Translations under genes and position numbers: made by a program
Notes under the pieces: model-generated
What the model was told of the DNA's origin: nothing
The model's database searches: none
What the model saw: the letters and a program-made list of their open reading frames with translations, nothing else
Origin: Sphingobacterium griseoflavum
GTDB lineage: Bacteria; Bacteroidota; Bacteroidia; Sphingobacteriales; Sphingobacteriaceae
Assembly: GCF_014653155.1 (NCBI RefSeq)
Contig: NZ_BNAF01000005.1
Coordinates: forward strand, 248,001-312,000
Direction of reading: 5' to 3'
DNA length: 64,000 nucleotides
Shown: in pieces, positions 17,644-27,354 of the stretch
How positions within the stretch are numbered: the first letter of the stretch is position 1
Layout of the letters: each line of letters opens with the position of its first letter

Positions 17644-20600
17644 ATGCGAATCCTATTTTTGATCATTTCAACTGCTTTATGCTTGCTTTTTGCAACATCG
17701 CTTTGTTGCGGGCAGCAACCCTACTACTTCAAGCATTACCAGACGGAGGACGGTCTAGCCCATAATTCGGTGAGCGCGGTCATGCAAGATCGAAAAGGTA
17801 TGATGTGGGTGGCCACACGGGGAGGCTTGAATCGATTCGATGGATATACGTTTAAAAGTTTCCATAATAACAGCAATCGATTTGGTTATCTGGGAAATAA
17901 TGTCATTACCGCGCTAGCGGAAGATCGGGATGGTGTTTTGTGGGTGGCTACGGGCAGAGGAATTTACAGATACGATCCGTTCCAAGAAGTTTTTACCGTT
18001 CTAGATGCCGCACCACGCACCTACATCAGCCATTTACAGATTGATAAGGAGAATAATTTATGGTTTTCACTAAATGCTGAACTTCATAAATATGATATTG
18101 GTATGGACCGGCTCGAAAACTTGAAAATACCAGCTTCCTGTATAACGATAGCCGAAGAGGAGGGGAAATTGTGGGTCGGTAACCATTCCGGTTATATTAC
18201 AGTGTATGATATTGCAACAGGAAGCCACGTGCGCCTTTCTGTATTAGACTCCAACATCCCGCCTAATTTACGATCGATCAGTAAAATAGTATTCGCGAAT
18301 GATAAACAGGTATTGATAGGCTGTTTTAAACAAGGATTGAAGTGTTACGATCGGTCGACAGGAATAATCGAATCGTTGCAGCTGCGCGAGCAGGACAACA
18401 GTGCGATTTACGTACGCGACATCGGCTTGTCCACAAAGGACGAGTGCTGGGTGGCAACAGAATCTGGAATTTATATCTATAATCTAAAAACGGGTGAGCA
18501 TTTAAATTTGCGGAAACATACCGATGACCCTTATGCATTGGCGGATAATGCAGTATACAGCGTGTATAGAGATCGGCAAGGCGGTATGTGGGCGGGAACT
18601 TTTTTCGGAGGTTTGCATTATTACTCGCCCGATAATGCTCGTTTTAAAAAATATTATCCCGTTGCAGGTGTCAATTCCCTTTCTGGAAGCGCCGTTCGGG
18701 AACTCAGTCCCGACAAGGAGGGCAATTTATGGATCGGGACAGAGGATGGTGGCTTAAATAAGTTGAATCTTACGCGATGCGAATTTACCAATTACCTATC
18801 TTCCAGCAACCCTTCCGTTATTCCGTATCCCAATATCCATGGTTTGTTGGCGTATGGCGGCCAGTTGCTATTTGGTCCTTACTACAATGGTTTGGAAATC
18901 ATGGATATTCGGCGCGGGGTGGTAACAGACCGGTTTAAGTTGGTCGGTGAGAAAGGAGGGCCCACCAGTGATTTTGTGCTTTCCATCTACAGAACTCGTG
19001 ACAACCAGATTTTGGTAGGTACGGGATATGGTGGATCAGGATTATTTGTGTTTGATCCGAAAAACAAGACCATGAAGCGTGTTCCGCAGATACCGACGGA
19101 TAGCTATGTTTTCGATATTTGCGAAGACACAGATGGCAATATTTGGACTGGCAGTGTCAATAGGGGAGCCTACTTTTATCATCCCAAAACAGGTAAAAGT
19201 GGTAATATACGCTTTGCTGACCAGATCGATGGTTCGTATACAAATGAGTTTGCCGTGCACGGGATTTATGAAGATAGCGACCGCTTTCTGTGGTTTACCA
19301 CTGGCGGCGGAGGCTTAATGAAAGTTGATCGAAGCGGAAAGATCGTCCGGAGGTTTACCGTGGAGAACGGGCTGCCTACCAACCTCCTATTTCGCACCTT
19401 GGAAGATGATAAAGGACGGCTATGGGTAAGTTCATTGAAAGGTCTGATCTGTTTGGACCGAAAGACCGAGAAAATAAAGGTATATACCAAAGCCAACGGC
19501 TTGATTACTGACCAGTTCAATTTCAGTTCGGCGTATAGGGATCAGGAAGGAAGGATGTATTTTGGTTCTGTAAAAGGAATGATTGTGTTCAATCCGAAAG
19601 ATTTCGAAAAAACGGGTGAAGGTCCGGCGACTTACATAACGGGTTTTCAGATCAACAATAAAGAAGTGGTACCAGGCGTGGACAAGAGCCCCTTGCAGCG
19701 CTCCGTTCTTTATACCGACACCATTGAACTGAATTACTTGCAAAACAATTTTAGCATTGAGTTTGCCGCATTGAATTATGCTTCTCCAGAAGTGACCCGT
19801 TACGAATACTTTATGGAAGGCGTGGATCGCAAGGGGACGTATCTGAGCCGTAACAGGAAAGCCTATTTTACCGATCTTTCTCCAGGGGAATACACCTTTA
19901 GTGTGCAGGCAAAGTGCAACGTCGGAAGCTGGATCGGTAAGGAGCGACGATTGCATATCAAGATTCTGCCACCTTATTGGCAAACGACCTATGCTTATGC
20001 CACGTATATGCTTGTGGCGATTCTCACATTGTTTTTTATCGTTCGCTATTACCACCTTTACCTGCAAAGAAAACACAGACAGAAGATCAGGCTTTTTGAG
20101 CATGAGCGAGAGAAGGATATCTATCGGGCGAAAATCGAGTTTTTTACGAATATAGCACATGAGATCCAAACGCCCATTACCTTGATTCTTGGGCCTATAG
20201 AACTTATGGTCCATCGTGTAAAGGATGAGGCAATGAAGAAAAGCCTAACGATGGTACAGCGCAATGCGAAGCGTTTGGTCGAGCTAACAGGGCAGCTTTT
20301 GGATTTTCGGAAGACTGAAATCCACCAATTTGGTTTGAACTTCGTGCATACCAATGTCAGTGCATTGTTGCAAGAGCAAGTCGCAAATTTCAGGGCGGAA
20401 GCGGATCAAAAAGGCATTGATCTAGCTACCCATATGCCGCAAGATCCTCTCGAAGCCTTTGCCGATAAAGAGGCGTTGGTGAAAATCTTCAGTAACTTAC
20501 TTTCCAATGCGGTAAAATATGCATCTGCTAAAGTGGATGTCGAAATCTTCGTGTCCAAAGAAACAGAAGAGACATTTACAATATTGGTGAGCAATGATGG

Positions 20601-20832
20601 TAAAGGAATTCCAATTGGGATGCGCGAACGGGTGTTTGAACCGTTTTTCAGATTACGTGGTAACAACCAGCCAGGAACAGGCATAGGTCTATCCTTGGCA
20701 AAGTCCTTAACCGAACTACATAACGGAACATTAAGGCTCTTGCCGGCTAAAGGACAAATTGTCGTTTTTGAGTTGGTTTTACCCATGCGTCAGAAGTTTG
20801 AATTTAAATTAAGTAACTGGAAAAAGATTTAA
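17644..20832 (+). CDS. Sensor histidine kinase with periplasmic Reg_prop propeller and Y_Y_Y domain
   Basis: The protein has 1062 residues. After the signal peptide come two-propeller-type Reg_prop repeats (about 30-690, with repeated W-V/I-A/G-T motifs such as GMMWVATRGGLNRFDG). A Y_Y_Y domain follows (about 715-778) and one membrane segment (about 783-806). The cytoplasmic kinase has phospho-acceptor His839 in TNIAHEIQTPIT, an N box FSNLLSNAVKY near 950, and G boxes NDGKGIP and GTGIGLSLA. It should sense an oligosaccharide in the periplasm. Bacteroidota proteins with this layout usually continue into a receiver and AraC domain; this one stops after the ATPase. The regulator is encoded separately 4 nt downstream in another frame. 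The HEIQTP H-box replaces the commoner HE(L/I)RTP. Confidence 0.93.
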   Translation: MRILFLIISTALCLLFATSLCCGQQPYYFKHYQTEDGLAHNSVSAVMQDRKGMMWVATRGGLNRFDGYTFKSFHNNSNRFGYLGNNVITALAEDRDGVLWVATGRGIYRYDPFQEVFTVLDAAPRTYISHLQIDKENNLWFSLNAELHKYDIGMDRLENLKIPASCITIAEEEGKLWVGNHSGYITVYDIATGSHVRLSVLDSNIPPNLRSISKIVFANDKQVLIGCFKQGLKCYDRSTGIIESLQLREQDNSAIYVRDIGLSTKDECWVATESGIYIYNLKTGEHLNLRKHTDDPYALADNAVYSVYRDRQGGMWAGTFFGGLHYYSPDNARFKKYYPVAGVNSLSGSAVRELSPDKEGNLWIGTEDGGLNKLNLTRCEFTNYLSSSNPSVIPYPNIHGLLAYGGQLLFGPYYNGLEIMDIRRGVVTDRFKLVGEKGGPTSDFVLSIYRTRDNQILVGTGYGGSGLFVFDPKNKTMKRVPQIPTDSYVFDICEDTDGNIWTGSVNRGAYFYHPKTGKSGNIRFADQIDGSYTNEFAVHGIYEDSDRFLWFTTGGGGLMKVDRSGKIVRRFTVENGLPTNLLFRTLEDDKGRLWVSSLKGLICLDRKTEKIKVYTKANGLITDQFNFSSAYRDQEGRMYFGSVKGMIVFNPKDFEKTGEGPATYITGFQINNKEVVPGVDKSPLQRSVLYTDTIELNYLQNNFSIEFAALNYASPEVTRYEYFMEGVDRKGTYLSRNRKAYFTDLSPGEYTFSVQAKCNVGSWIGKERRLHIKILPPYWQTTYAYATYMLVAILTLFFIVRYYHLYLQRKHRQKIRLFEHEREKDIYRAKIEFFTNIAHEIQTPITLILGPIELMVHRVKDEAMKKSLTMVQRNAKRLVELTGQLLDFRKTEIHQFGLNFVHTNVSALLQEQVANFRAEADQKGIDLATHMPQDPLEAFADKEALVKIFSNLLSNAVKYASAKVDVEIFVSKETEETFTILVSNDGKGIPIGMRERVFEPFFRLRGNNQPGTGIGLSLAKSLTELHNGTLRLLPAKGQIVVFELVLPMRQKFEFKLSNWKKI

Positions 20833-20836
20833 AAAT

Positions 20837-21604
20837 ATGAAGCACAAGATTCTGATCGTTGACGACAACGAAGAGATCCTAGAATTTTTATCGCAGGTGC
20901 TTGAAGATAGGTATTGCTTGTATACCGCGAAAGATGGGGAAGAAGCTCGGCAGGTACTGGATATGCAGGTGGTAGACCTTGTCGTTTCGGATATCATGAT
21001 GCCTGGCATCGATGGTTTTGAACTTTGTGAGCTGATCAAATCTAATGTAGATTATTGCCACATACCGGTGGTGCTGTTGACAGCCAAGAACACGTACGAC
21101 GCCCATATTGCGGGTCTTGAAGTGGGAGCAGACTTATACATACAGAAGCCCTTTTCGCCAGAATTGCTACAGCTACAGCTTGCTAATTTGCTGGGTAACC
21201 GCTTGAAGATAAAAATGCATTTCGCGAGCTCGCCATTTGAGGATGTACGGGTGATGGCACACTCCAAAACCGATGAAGCATTTTTAAAAAAGCTGGATAC
21301 CTTTATTCGGATGAATTTGGATGATACCGCCCTTCATATCGATCAATTAGCCGACCATATGAACATGAGCAGGCCTACCTTTTATCGAAAAATTAAATCG
21401 ATCTCTGATCTCACGCCGAAAGAACTTATTGATCTGACCCGTTTGAAAAAGGCGACGAAACTAATCGCGCAAAATGCGTACACCATGTCGGAAATTTCCA
21501 AAATGGTTGGTTATAGCAGTCAAAGTTTATTTAATAAGAATTTTCAACGATATTTCCAGGTATCTCCTCAGGGGTATATGAACTCGCTCGATAAAGAGTC
21601 TTGA
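20837..21604 (+). CDS. Response regulator: receiver plus AraC-type domain, partner of the sensor kinase
   Basis: The protein has 255 residues. The receiver domain spans about 1-120 (IVDDN at 7-11, phospho-acceptor Asp52 in SDIMMPG, Lys in IQKPFSPE). The AraC-type domain lies at about 150-250 (MNMSRPTFYRKI, then VGYSSQSLFNKNF). The start ATG lies 4 nt after the kinase stop codon, so the two are co-translated and are a likely cognate pair. It is predicted to activate the divergent SusCD operons. It is a paralogue of the orphan regulator at 1085-1924. Confidence 0.93.
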   Translation: MKHKILIVDDNEEILEFLSQVLEDRYCLYTAKDGEEARQVLDMQVVDLVVSDIMMPGIDGFELCELIKSNVDYCHIPVVLLTAKNTYDAHIAGLEVGADLYIQKPFSPELLQLQLANLLGNRLKIKMHFASSPFEDVRVMAHSKTDEAFLKKLDTFIRMNLDDTALHIDQLADHMNMSRPTFYRKIKSISDLTPKELIDLTRLKKATKLIAQNAYTMSEISKMVGYSSQSLFNKNFQRYFQVSPQGYMNSLDKES

Positions 21605-21692
21605 TCTCTAGTTGGTTACAGCCTGCCCCTGATGTACGTCGTCGGTCATTTTCAATACCCGATAAAAATCTTTATTTTCGTGTTTTTACGGT

Positions 21693-23609
21693 ATGGATTA
21701 TTTTGACGGACTTTCCAGTTTGTTGCTTGAAGAGCAAAACTATGACCGAAGTATGCATGAGATCTTATTAAAAAGAAGTCATGTACAAGAAAGGAAAGCA
21801 CAAGGGGTAACTTGGTTTCCCGTTGCCATGGTTCATAGCGAGCTGGGAAGAGGCGATTACCTGAACATCACTGTGCAAAAAAGCAACAACTTGGGCGAAG
21901 CACACCGTTTTCGTTTCGGTATGCCCGTGGCACTATTTTCAAACTTTAGTCCAGATGATGATCGCGTTTATGGAACAATATCCTACATAGGCGCGGATAG
22001 GATGCAAATTGCCTTACGTGTCGACGAGGCACCGGACTGGATCCGTCGCGGTAAAATTGGCGTCGATTTGTTATTCGATGAAAATGCATACCGTGAGATG
22101 CACCAAGCGCTAAGACGTGCCAAAGAACTTCGCGGTGATCTCACACAAGGCAAACTGATCCGGCAGATCTTAGGTGAAGAAGTGGTAAGTGCTAACGCAA
22201 GCGAGGCTGTGCTAGCGGATAACCCTACCTTAAATATCAGCCAAAACCGGGCCATTGCGCATATTTTGGGTGAGAGCCCAATCAGTATTTTGCACGGGCC
22301 TCCCGGAACCGGTAAAACCACCACATTAATCCATGCCGTTCACGCTTTATGGAAGCAAACGAAAAAGCAAATTTTATTAGTTGCGCCGAGTAATACCGCG
22401 GTGGATCTCCTTACCGAACGTTTGGACAATGTGGGCATGTCTGTTGTGCGTATCGGTAACCCCGTGCGCGTTTCTCCACACTTACAGCAGCTTAGTTTGG
22501 ATGCTCAGGTTAGCAGCCATGCAGCACAGAAGGAATTGAAAAGCTTGGTGAAGCAAGCGAATGCCTATCTTGATATGGCGCACAAATACAAGCGTAACTT
22601 TGGACATGCGGAGCGCGAGCAACGCAAAGCTTTATTTACTGAAGCCCGCAAATTACGAACGGAGATAGATCGCCTACAGGACTTTATGAGCAACGATATT
22701 CTTGATAAGGCCCACGTCATTACGGCTACATTAGTTGGGGCTAACCATTATGCTGTTCGCGATCGAAAATATGCTGCCACATTCATTGACGAAGCAGCAC
22801 AGGCGCTGGAGCCAGCTTGTTGGATTGCGCTGTTAAAGGCAGAAAAAATCGTCTTGGCTGGAGACCATTGCCAATTGCCCCCAACCGTCAAGTCCAGTAA
22901 AAAAAGCCATGAAGGACTATATGTAACGCTATTTGAAAAGCTTATGGCAATTTATCCAAAGCAGGTTTCGCTACTCGACGTGCAGTATCGCATGAACACC
23001 GCCATCATGACATATCCATCATCCGTATTATACGGCAACAAGCTGCAAGCATCTCCTCAAGTTGCTGACAGGAGGTTGCGCAGCGACGATGCTCCCGTAG
23101 TTTTTATCGACACCGCTGGTGCAGGCTTCGAAGAAACGGAAGATGATGGCGCTATCGCAAACGTTGAAGAAGCTATGTTTGTGCACAAACATCTGTTGGA
23201 AACTGCGATGAATCTGAACGCGTCGTATGGCACAGATTCCTTTCCGAGTATTGGCGTTATTGCACCCTATAGAAAGCAAACCCACTTGTTAAAGGAACTT
23301 ATACAGAACGATGCAGCGATACAGCCTTTTATCCATGCCATTCAGATCAATACCATTGACAGCTTTCAGGGACAGGAAAAAGATATTATATACATCAGCT
23401 TAACACGCACAAATGAAAGACAACAAATCGGATTCCTGCAGGATGTACGTCGAATGAACGTTGCAATGACACGCGCAAAGAAAAAACTCATTGTAATAGG
23501 TGACAGTGTTACCATTGGCCAGCACCCTTTCTACAAGGGGTTTATCGATTACGTCGAATCGATCCACCAATACCGCACGGTGTGGGAGTGGGGCATGGGT
23601 ATAGGCTAG
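21693..23609 (+). CDS. Superfamily 1 DNA/RNA helicase, Upf1/SMUBP-2-like
   Basis: The protein has 638 residues. Helicase motifs appear in order: Walker A GPPGTGKTTT (Lys208), motif Ia PSNTAVDLL, Walker B FIDEAAQALEP (Asp366), motif III AGDHCQLPPT, and motifs V/VI SFQGQEKD with RRMNVAMTRAKKKL. The Q-motif side chain is in SQNRA before Walker A. An N-terminal beta-barrel region (about 1-170) is as in Upf1/IGHMBP2 proteins. These enzymes unwind DNA or RNA 5'-to-3'; the role of the bacterial forms is poorly known. The gene stands 88 nt after the regulator gene and appears functionally unrelated to it. Confidence 0.9.
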   Translation: MDYFDGLSSLLLEEQNYDRSMHEILLKRSHVQERKAQGVTWFPVAMVHSELGRGDYLNITVQKSNNLGEAHRFRFGMPVALFSNFSPDDDRVYGTISYIGADRMQIALRVDEAPDWIRRGKIGVDLLFDENAYREMHQALRRAKELRGDLTQGKLIRQILGEEVVSANASEAVLADNPTLNISQNRAIAHILGESPISILHGPPGTGKTTTLIHAVHALWKQTKKQILLVAPSNTAVDLLTERLDNVGMSVVRIGNPVRVSPHLQQLSLDAQVSSHAAQKELKSLVKQANAYLDMAHKYKRNFGHAEREQRKALFTEARKLRTEIDRLQDFMSNDILDKAHVITATLVGANHYAVRDRKYAATFIDEAAQALEPACWIALLKAEKIVLAGDHCQLPPTVKSSKKSHEGLYVTLFEKLMAIYPKQVSLLDVQYRMNTAIMTYPSSVLYGNKLQASPQVADRRLRSDDAPVVFIDTAGAGFEETEDDGAIANVEEAMFVHKHLLETAMNLNASYGTDSFPSIGVIAPYRKQTHLLKELIQNDAAIQPFIHAIQINTIDSFQGQEKDIIYISLTRTNERQQIGFLQDVRRMNVAMTRAKKKLIVIGDSVTIGQHPFYKGFIDYVESIHQYRTVWEWGMGIG

Positions 23610-23685
23610 CTTTATGTATCCTTGAATGATTCGACTTCATATCATGCTCGAAAAAAAATAATTTTTTTATTTTGATCTGCTTTTC

Positions 23686-23717
23686 TTGCTGTTTGCGGGA
23701 TTCTTTTCTTAGTTTTG
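23686..23717 (+). promoter_or_regulatory. Candidate Bacteroidota promoter for the copper module
   Basis: TAGTTTTG at 23710-23717 matches the TAnnTTTG -7 element, with a TTG at 23686-23688 about 21 nt upstream as a -33 element. It lies 28 nt before the TTG start of the first gene. No operator was identified. Confidence 0.5.
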
Positions 23718-23745
23718 TTTCAATTTTTTCAACAATAAACAGGTC

Positions 23746-24135
23746 TTGAAAGTTTTTTGTACATATTTTTTGCTGATCGCACTGACATTGCAATCTTTTT
23801 ATCGCAGTATGCTAACTGTCGATTATCAGATGAATTTGCCGGCATACTTGGCCAAATGTATCAATAAGGATAGACCAGAGCTGCATTGCAATGGACAATG
23901 TGTCTTAATGAAAAAGCTCAAAGAACAAGAGAAAAAGGATGCCAAAAAGAACATGCTCGTGTACGAAACGAGTGCGTTGTATGTACACAAAGAACGCTTC
24001 ACGTTTTCCATCCAATCAACGGTTGCAGACATTTCCCCGATCTCTTTCTTCTTTTATGCAGAAAATTACAGCTTTGACCACAACCAATCCGTATTTCGTC
24101 CTCCCGTATCTTCTTCCCGTATAGAAAACGTTTAA
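23746..24135 (+). CDS. Small secreted or membrane-anchored protein with HCNGxC motif
   Basis: The protein has 129 residues from a TTG start at 23746 (AGG lies just upstream). Using the first internal ATG would remove the N-terminal hydrophobic segment, so TTG is preferred. Residues 1-22 form a signal peptide or anchor. Then come Cys38 and the cluster His47-Cys48-Asn-Gly-Gln-Cys52, followed by a Lys-rich stretch and an aromatic C-terminal half. The Cys/His cluster could bind a metal, and similar small proteins occur beside TonB copper receptors in Bacteroidota (recollection, unverified). No named domain is recognised. It leads a cluster whose later genes are copper-related; 235 nt separate it from the next gene, so it may be its own transcript. 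Confidence 0.72.
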   Translation: MKVFCTYFLLIALTLQSFYRSMLTVDYQMNLPAYLAKCINKDRPELHCNGQCVLMKKLKEQEKKDAKKNMLVYETSALYVHKERFTFSIQSTVADISPISFFFYAENYSFDHNQSVFRPPVSSSRIENV

Positions 24136-24370
24136 TTCGATTATCATATTCCTTTCTGAACAACATACATGGTTGTTGGACTGTTTATGGTATACTGATT
24201 TAGCGGTTCAAGGGGCGTTTCTAAACTACGTAGTGTAAATCTTTATTGGGGTATTTATCATCTGATAGATATATTTAATTTCATATTAAAGGCTAGCCTA
24301 AGCGGCTTTAACATGCCCACTACAGCATACGCTACGAGTTGATTTCCTATAGTAGACAAGCGTTTCATTC

Positions 24371-25294
24371 ATGAAATTATTGATGATGACCAGCGCCATC
24401 TTATGCATGGCCATTTCGTCCTGTACCAAGGACAAGACAGATTACAAAGCAGAAATAGATACCGCTGTTACGGAGCACCTGCAGTTCAAAGAGGCAGCTC
24501 GCTTTGTTAAAGACGGCTATACTATTCGCATTAATACGTTAAACGGCACCTTTTACAAAGGCTATAACGAAGTGCGCGTCACGCTGGAACAAGGAAGTTC
24601 TGCCGTCCAACCCGAAGAGGTTTATTGTCTACCAATATTTACTGACGCGCAGGCGCAGCAGACAACGGGGCCGCATGGCTATAAGCTGCAACAGCAGGTG
24701 GATAGTGGATATTTCTCGAGTTACATCGTGTTTACCGAGGAAAGCCAAGTGGGGGGCGAATGGCAGTTGTATATGCGTTTTAGCATCGGTGGAACGACGT
24801 ACCGGTTGAACGAACCTGTCCAAGTGGTGCAGCAAGCGAATAAAAACTTGAACATGACGCGCTTTACCGGTAGCGATGGAGAGCTTTACGTCATAGCGTT
24901 GATTTCGCCCCAAAAACCTCGTATAGCTGAAAACCAGCTTGTTGCAGGTATTTATAGGTTTAACCGAGCCATCGGCACGCCCGCCCCTGCGGAATTTCCC
25001 GATCCAGAACAGTTTTCTTACGAAGTTGTGCAAGGCTATACCCTAAAACTTGACCCCCGTATGCCGGAGCCGTCGATGGGCAACCATAGCTCACCAAACA
25101 ATGAAGATCTAAACCAGCGAGACGATGGACGCTATTATGGCGTGGTGAACTATACGATGACTGGTAATTGGACCTTAAACTTCATTTTGTTGAACCAGCT
25201 AGGTGAAGCCGTAAAAGGCACGGTTGTGCCCAATGACTTTACTCCAGGTGTCAACGGTGTGAAAAGTGAATTGTATTTGGATATTTTATTTTGA
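24371..25294 (+). CDS. Two-domain YtkA-like lipoprotein, probably copper-binding
   Basis: The protein has 307 residues with a lipoprotein signal ending AISSC (Cys18). It seems to contain two similar beta-sandwich halves (about 48-150 and 170-300). The second holds MPEPSMGNHSSPN (Met231, Met236, His239) followed by YGVVNYTMTGNWTLNF, the pattern of YtkA/FixH-like domains seen in Bacteroidota copper loci. The first half keeps the fold pattern (GPHGYKL, then GEWQLYMRF) but lost the Met pair. Its stop codon overlaps the receptor start (TGATG), showing translational coupling. It may hand copper to or from the receptor (inference). Confidence 0.75.
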   Translation: MKLLMMTSAILCMAISSCTKDKTDYKAEIDTAVTEHLQFKEAARFVKDGYTIRINTLNGTFYKGYNEVRVTLEQGSSAVQPEEVYCLPIFTDAQAQQTTGPHGYKLQQQVDSGYFSSYIVFTEESQVGGEWQLYMRFSIGGTTYRLNEPVQVVQQANKNLNMTRFTGSDGELYVIALISPQKPRIAENQLVAGIYRFNRAIGTPAPAEFPDPEQFSYEVVQGYTLKLDPRMPEPSMGNHSSPNNEDLNQRDDGRYYGVVNYTMTGNWTLNFILLNQLGEAVKGTVVPNDFTPGVNGVKSELYLDILF

Positions 25295-27288
25295 TGAAGA
25301 TGAATGCTGTTGCGATCGTTCCCTTGCTGTTTGTTTCTCTTGTACCGCTTTGCCTTCGCGGACAAGCTGTCGAGAAAGACAGCACGAGATATATTGAAGA
25401 AGTTCGTGTACAAGGAAAGGGGAAAAGGAAAATGGAAACCCCGTTGAAGATGACCATTTCTGTCGATGAATTTTTGGCATCATCGCAGCATATAAGTTTT
25501 ATCAAACGTGGTGCCTACGCTTGGGAGCCATTGCTGAACAACATGGGATCGGAGCGGTCTAATTTGACAATCGACGGCATGCATATTTTCGGCGCCTGCA
25601 CCGATAAGATGGATCCGATCACCTCTTACGTGGAAAGCAACAATTTGGCCACGATAGAAATCAACTTGGGTCAAGCGGGTAGCATGCATGGCGCAACGGT
25701 GGCCGGCGGTATCGATCTAAAACGTAGAAATACAGCGTTCGCTGCGGCCAAAACCTGGTCTGGCGCTTATCAAACGGGTATGGAAGCAAACAATAAGCAA
25801 TTTTTTAACTTGGGTAACGTGGCCTATGCAGATCAACGATTTGTCGCAGAGGGAAGTTTCTCTGTGCGAAAAGCGGGAAACTACAGCGACGGAAATGGTG
25901 CCACCGTTAGACATTCGCAATATAATAAATTCAATAGTTCGGTAGGATTGGCCTATAAAACGAGCGAACAATCCTCCTTACGTCTGGATGCAATCTTCGA
26001 TAGGGCGAAGGATGTCGGCTTTCCCGCACTGCCCATGGATCTTTGGCTCTCGCGGGCAATCATTACCTCGGCAACCTACAAGCAATTATTTGAAGCAGGT
26101 TTGGTGAAAGCTTGGGAATCCAAGGTCTATTACAATGCTATTGAGCATTATATGGATGATACGACGCGTCCCGAAAATTTAGTGCATATGGATATGCCGG
26201 GATGGAGCACGACCTATGGCTTGCTCAGTAAGCTAACCTTGCAACGTGAACGCTACGCTTCCGATATACAGATCAATGCGTTTGAAAATGTTTCCATTGC
26301 GGAGATGCGGATGTATCCACAAGATCGCAGTCGCCAGACCATGTTTGCCTACAGCTGGCCGTGGGTCACTACGCGCTACGGAGGCCTTTCGATGAACAAT
26401 AGCTGGGCATTTTCCGAGATCAGCCAGATTCATTTTGGGGGATCATTGGGCCTGCATGAGAACTATTCCAAGTACATCGAGTTCAACCGGATCTTTCATC
26501 CCGGGGCGTCGCAAAATAAAACACGGGTACTCCCCAGTTTACACACGCGTTATGAGCTCCAAGTAAAGGATTTCCTTCTCGAAGCGGGATTGGGGTATGG
26601 GCATCGGGCACCGTCTGTATCGGAAGGCTATGGCTACTACATTTACAACAGCTTTGATCGCTACGATTATATTGGTAACCCGGATTTAAGAAATGAAGTT
26701 TCTTACGAAGGTAACGCACGCATAAGCTATAGAAAGGAAAAGTTTAATGTGGATGCGCAAGCCAATTACTTCCATATAAGGCATTACATCATCGGACGGA
26801 TATTGGGCCTTGGAAGCCCGATGAATTACCAGTCTGTGGGCGTAAAAGGTTATACCTCTCTTCGGTATGCCCGCCTTTTCAATGTGTCAGTTAAAGGCGA
26901 TTACACGATCTCAAAGCATCTGCATTGGAATGGCATATTGACCTATGCGCGTGCACAGGACGATAATGGTGGAAACCTGCCCTTTATCCGGCCATTGAGT
27001 TATCAAACGGCACTCCATTATGGGCACGGACCGTTTGGACTGCAGACGGCTGTAAATGGCGACTTTCTGCATCGAAACTACAGTCCAGAATTTGGTGAGG
27101 ATCAAACACCAGCCTACACCATCTGGAATATATCCGCAGATTACAGTTTCGCACTAATGAAATGGAAAGGAAACCTGCAAGTGGGGGCTGAAAATATTTT
27201 TGATGCCTATTACAGTACATATGCCGACTGGGGAAATATTCCTCGTATGGGAAGGAATGTCTTTGCTTCCCTGCGGATCAGCTTTTAG
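25294..27288 (+). CDS. TonB-dependent copper receptor, OprC-like
   Basis: The start is ATG 25294, overlapping the previous stop codon; a TTG three bases earlier is also in frame. The protein has about 664 residues and a signal peptide ending near LRGQA. The plug contains NNMGSERSNLTIDGMHIFGACTDKMDPITSY. Within it, Cys102-x3-Met106 matches the CxxxM half of the copper site of Pseudomonas OprC, and the surrounding sequence is typical of that receptor subfamily. A His/Met-rich HMDMPG near 298-303 is a candidate for the other half. The barrel ends in RISF. It should take copper through the outer membrane with TonB energy. The match to OprC is by memory of the motif. Confidence 0.86.
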   Translation: MKMNAVAIVPLLFVSLVPLCLRGQAVEKDSTRYIEEVRVQGKGKRKMETPLKMTISVDEFLASSQHISFIKRGAYAWEPLLNNMGSERSNLTIDGMHIFGACTDKMDPITSYVESNNLATIEINLGQAGSMHGATVAGGIDLKRRNTAFAAAKTWSGAYQTGMEANNKQFFNLGNVAYADQRFVAEGSFSVRKAGNYSDGNGATVRHSQYNKFNSSVGLAYKTSEQSSLRLDAIFDRAKDVGFPALPMDLWLSRAIITSATYKQLFEAGLVKAWESKVYYNAIEHYMDDTTRPENLVHMDMPGWSTTYGLLSKLTLQRERYASDIQINAFENVSIAEMRMYPQDRSRQTMFAYSWPWVTTRYGGLSMNNSWAFSEISQIHFGGSLGLHENYSKYIEFNRIFHPGASQNKTRVLPSLHTRYELQVKDFLLEAGLGYGHRAPSVSEGYGYYIYNSFDRYDYIGNPDLRNEVSYEGNARISYRKEKFNVDAQANYFHIRHYIIGRILGLGSPMNYQSVGVKGYTSLRYARLFNVSVKGDYTISKHLHWNGILTYARAQDDNGGNLPFIRPLSYQTALHYGHGPFGLQTAVNGDFLHRNYSPEFGEDQTPAYTIWNISADYSFALMKWKGNLQVGAENIFDAYYSTYADWGNIPRMGRNVFASLRISF

Positions 27289-27354
27289 TTGCGCCGTCAA
27301 ACCGTTCCCATATGGATACAAAAACAAAATCAATAAAAATTAAAATCAATAACA

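Noticed and set aside
20780..20860. A frameshift or sequencing error joining kinase and regulator into one hybrid.
   Set aside because: The kinase stop and regulator ATG are cleanly spaced by 4 nt, the regulator has a complete receiver start, and the locus has another free-standing regulator. It remains possible but is not required.
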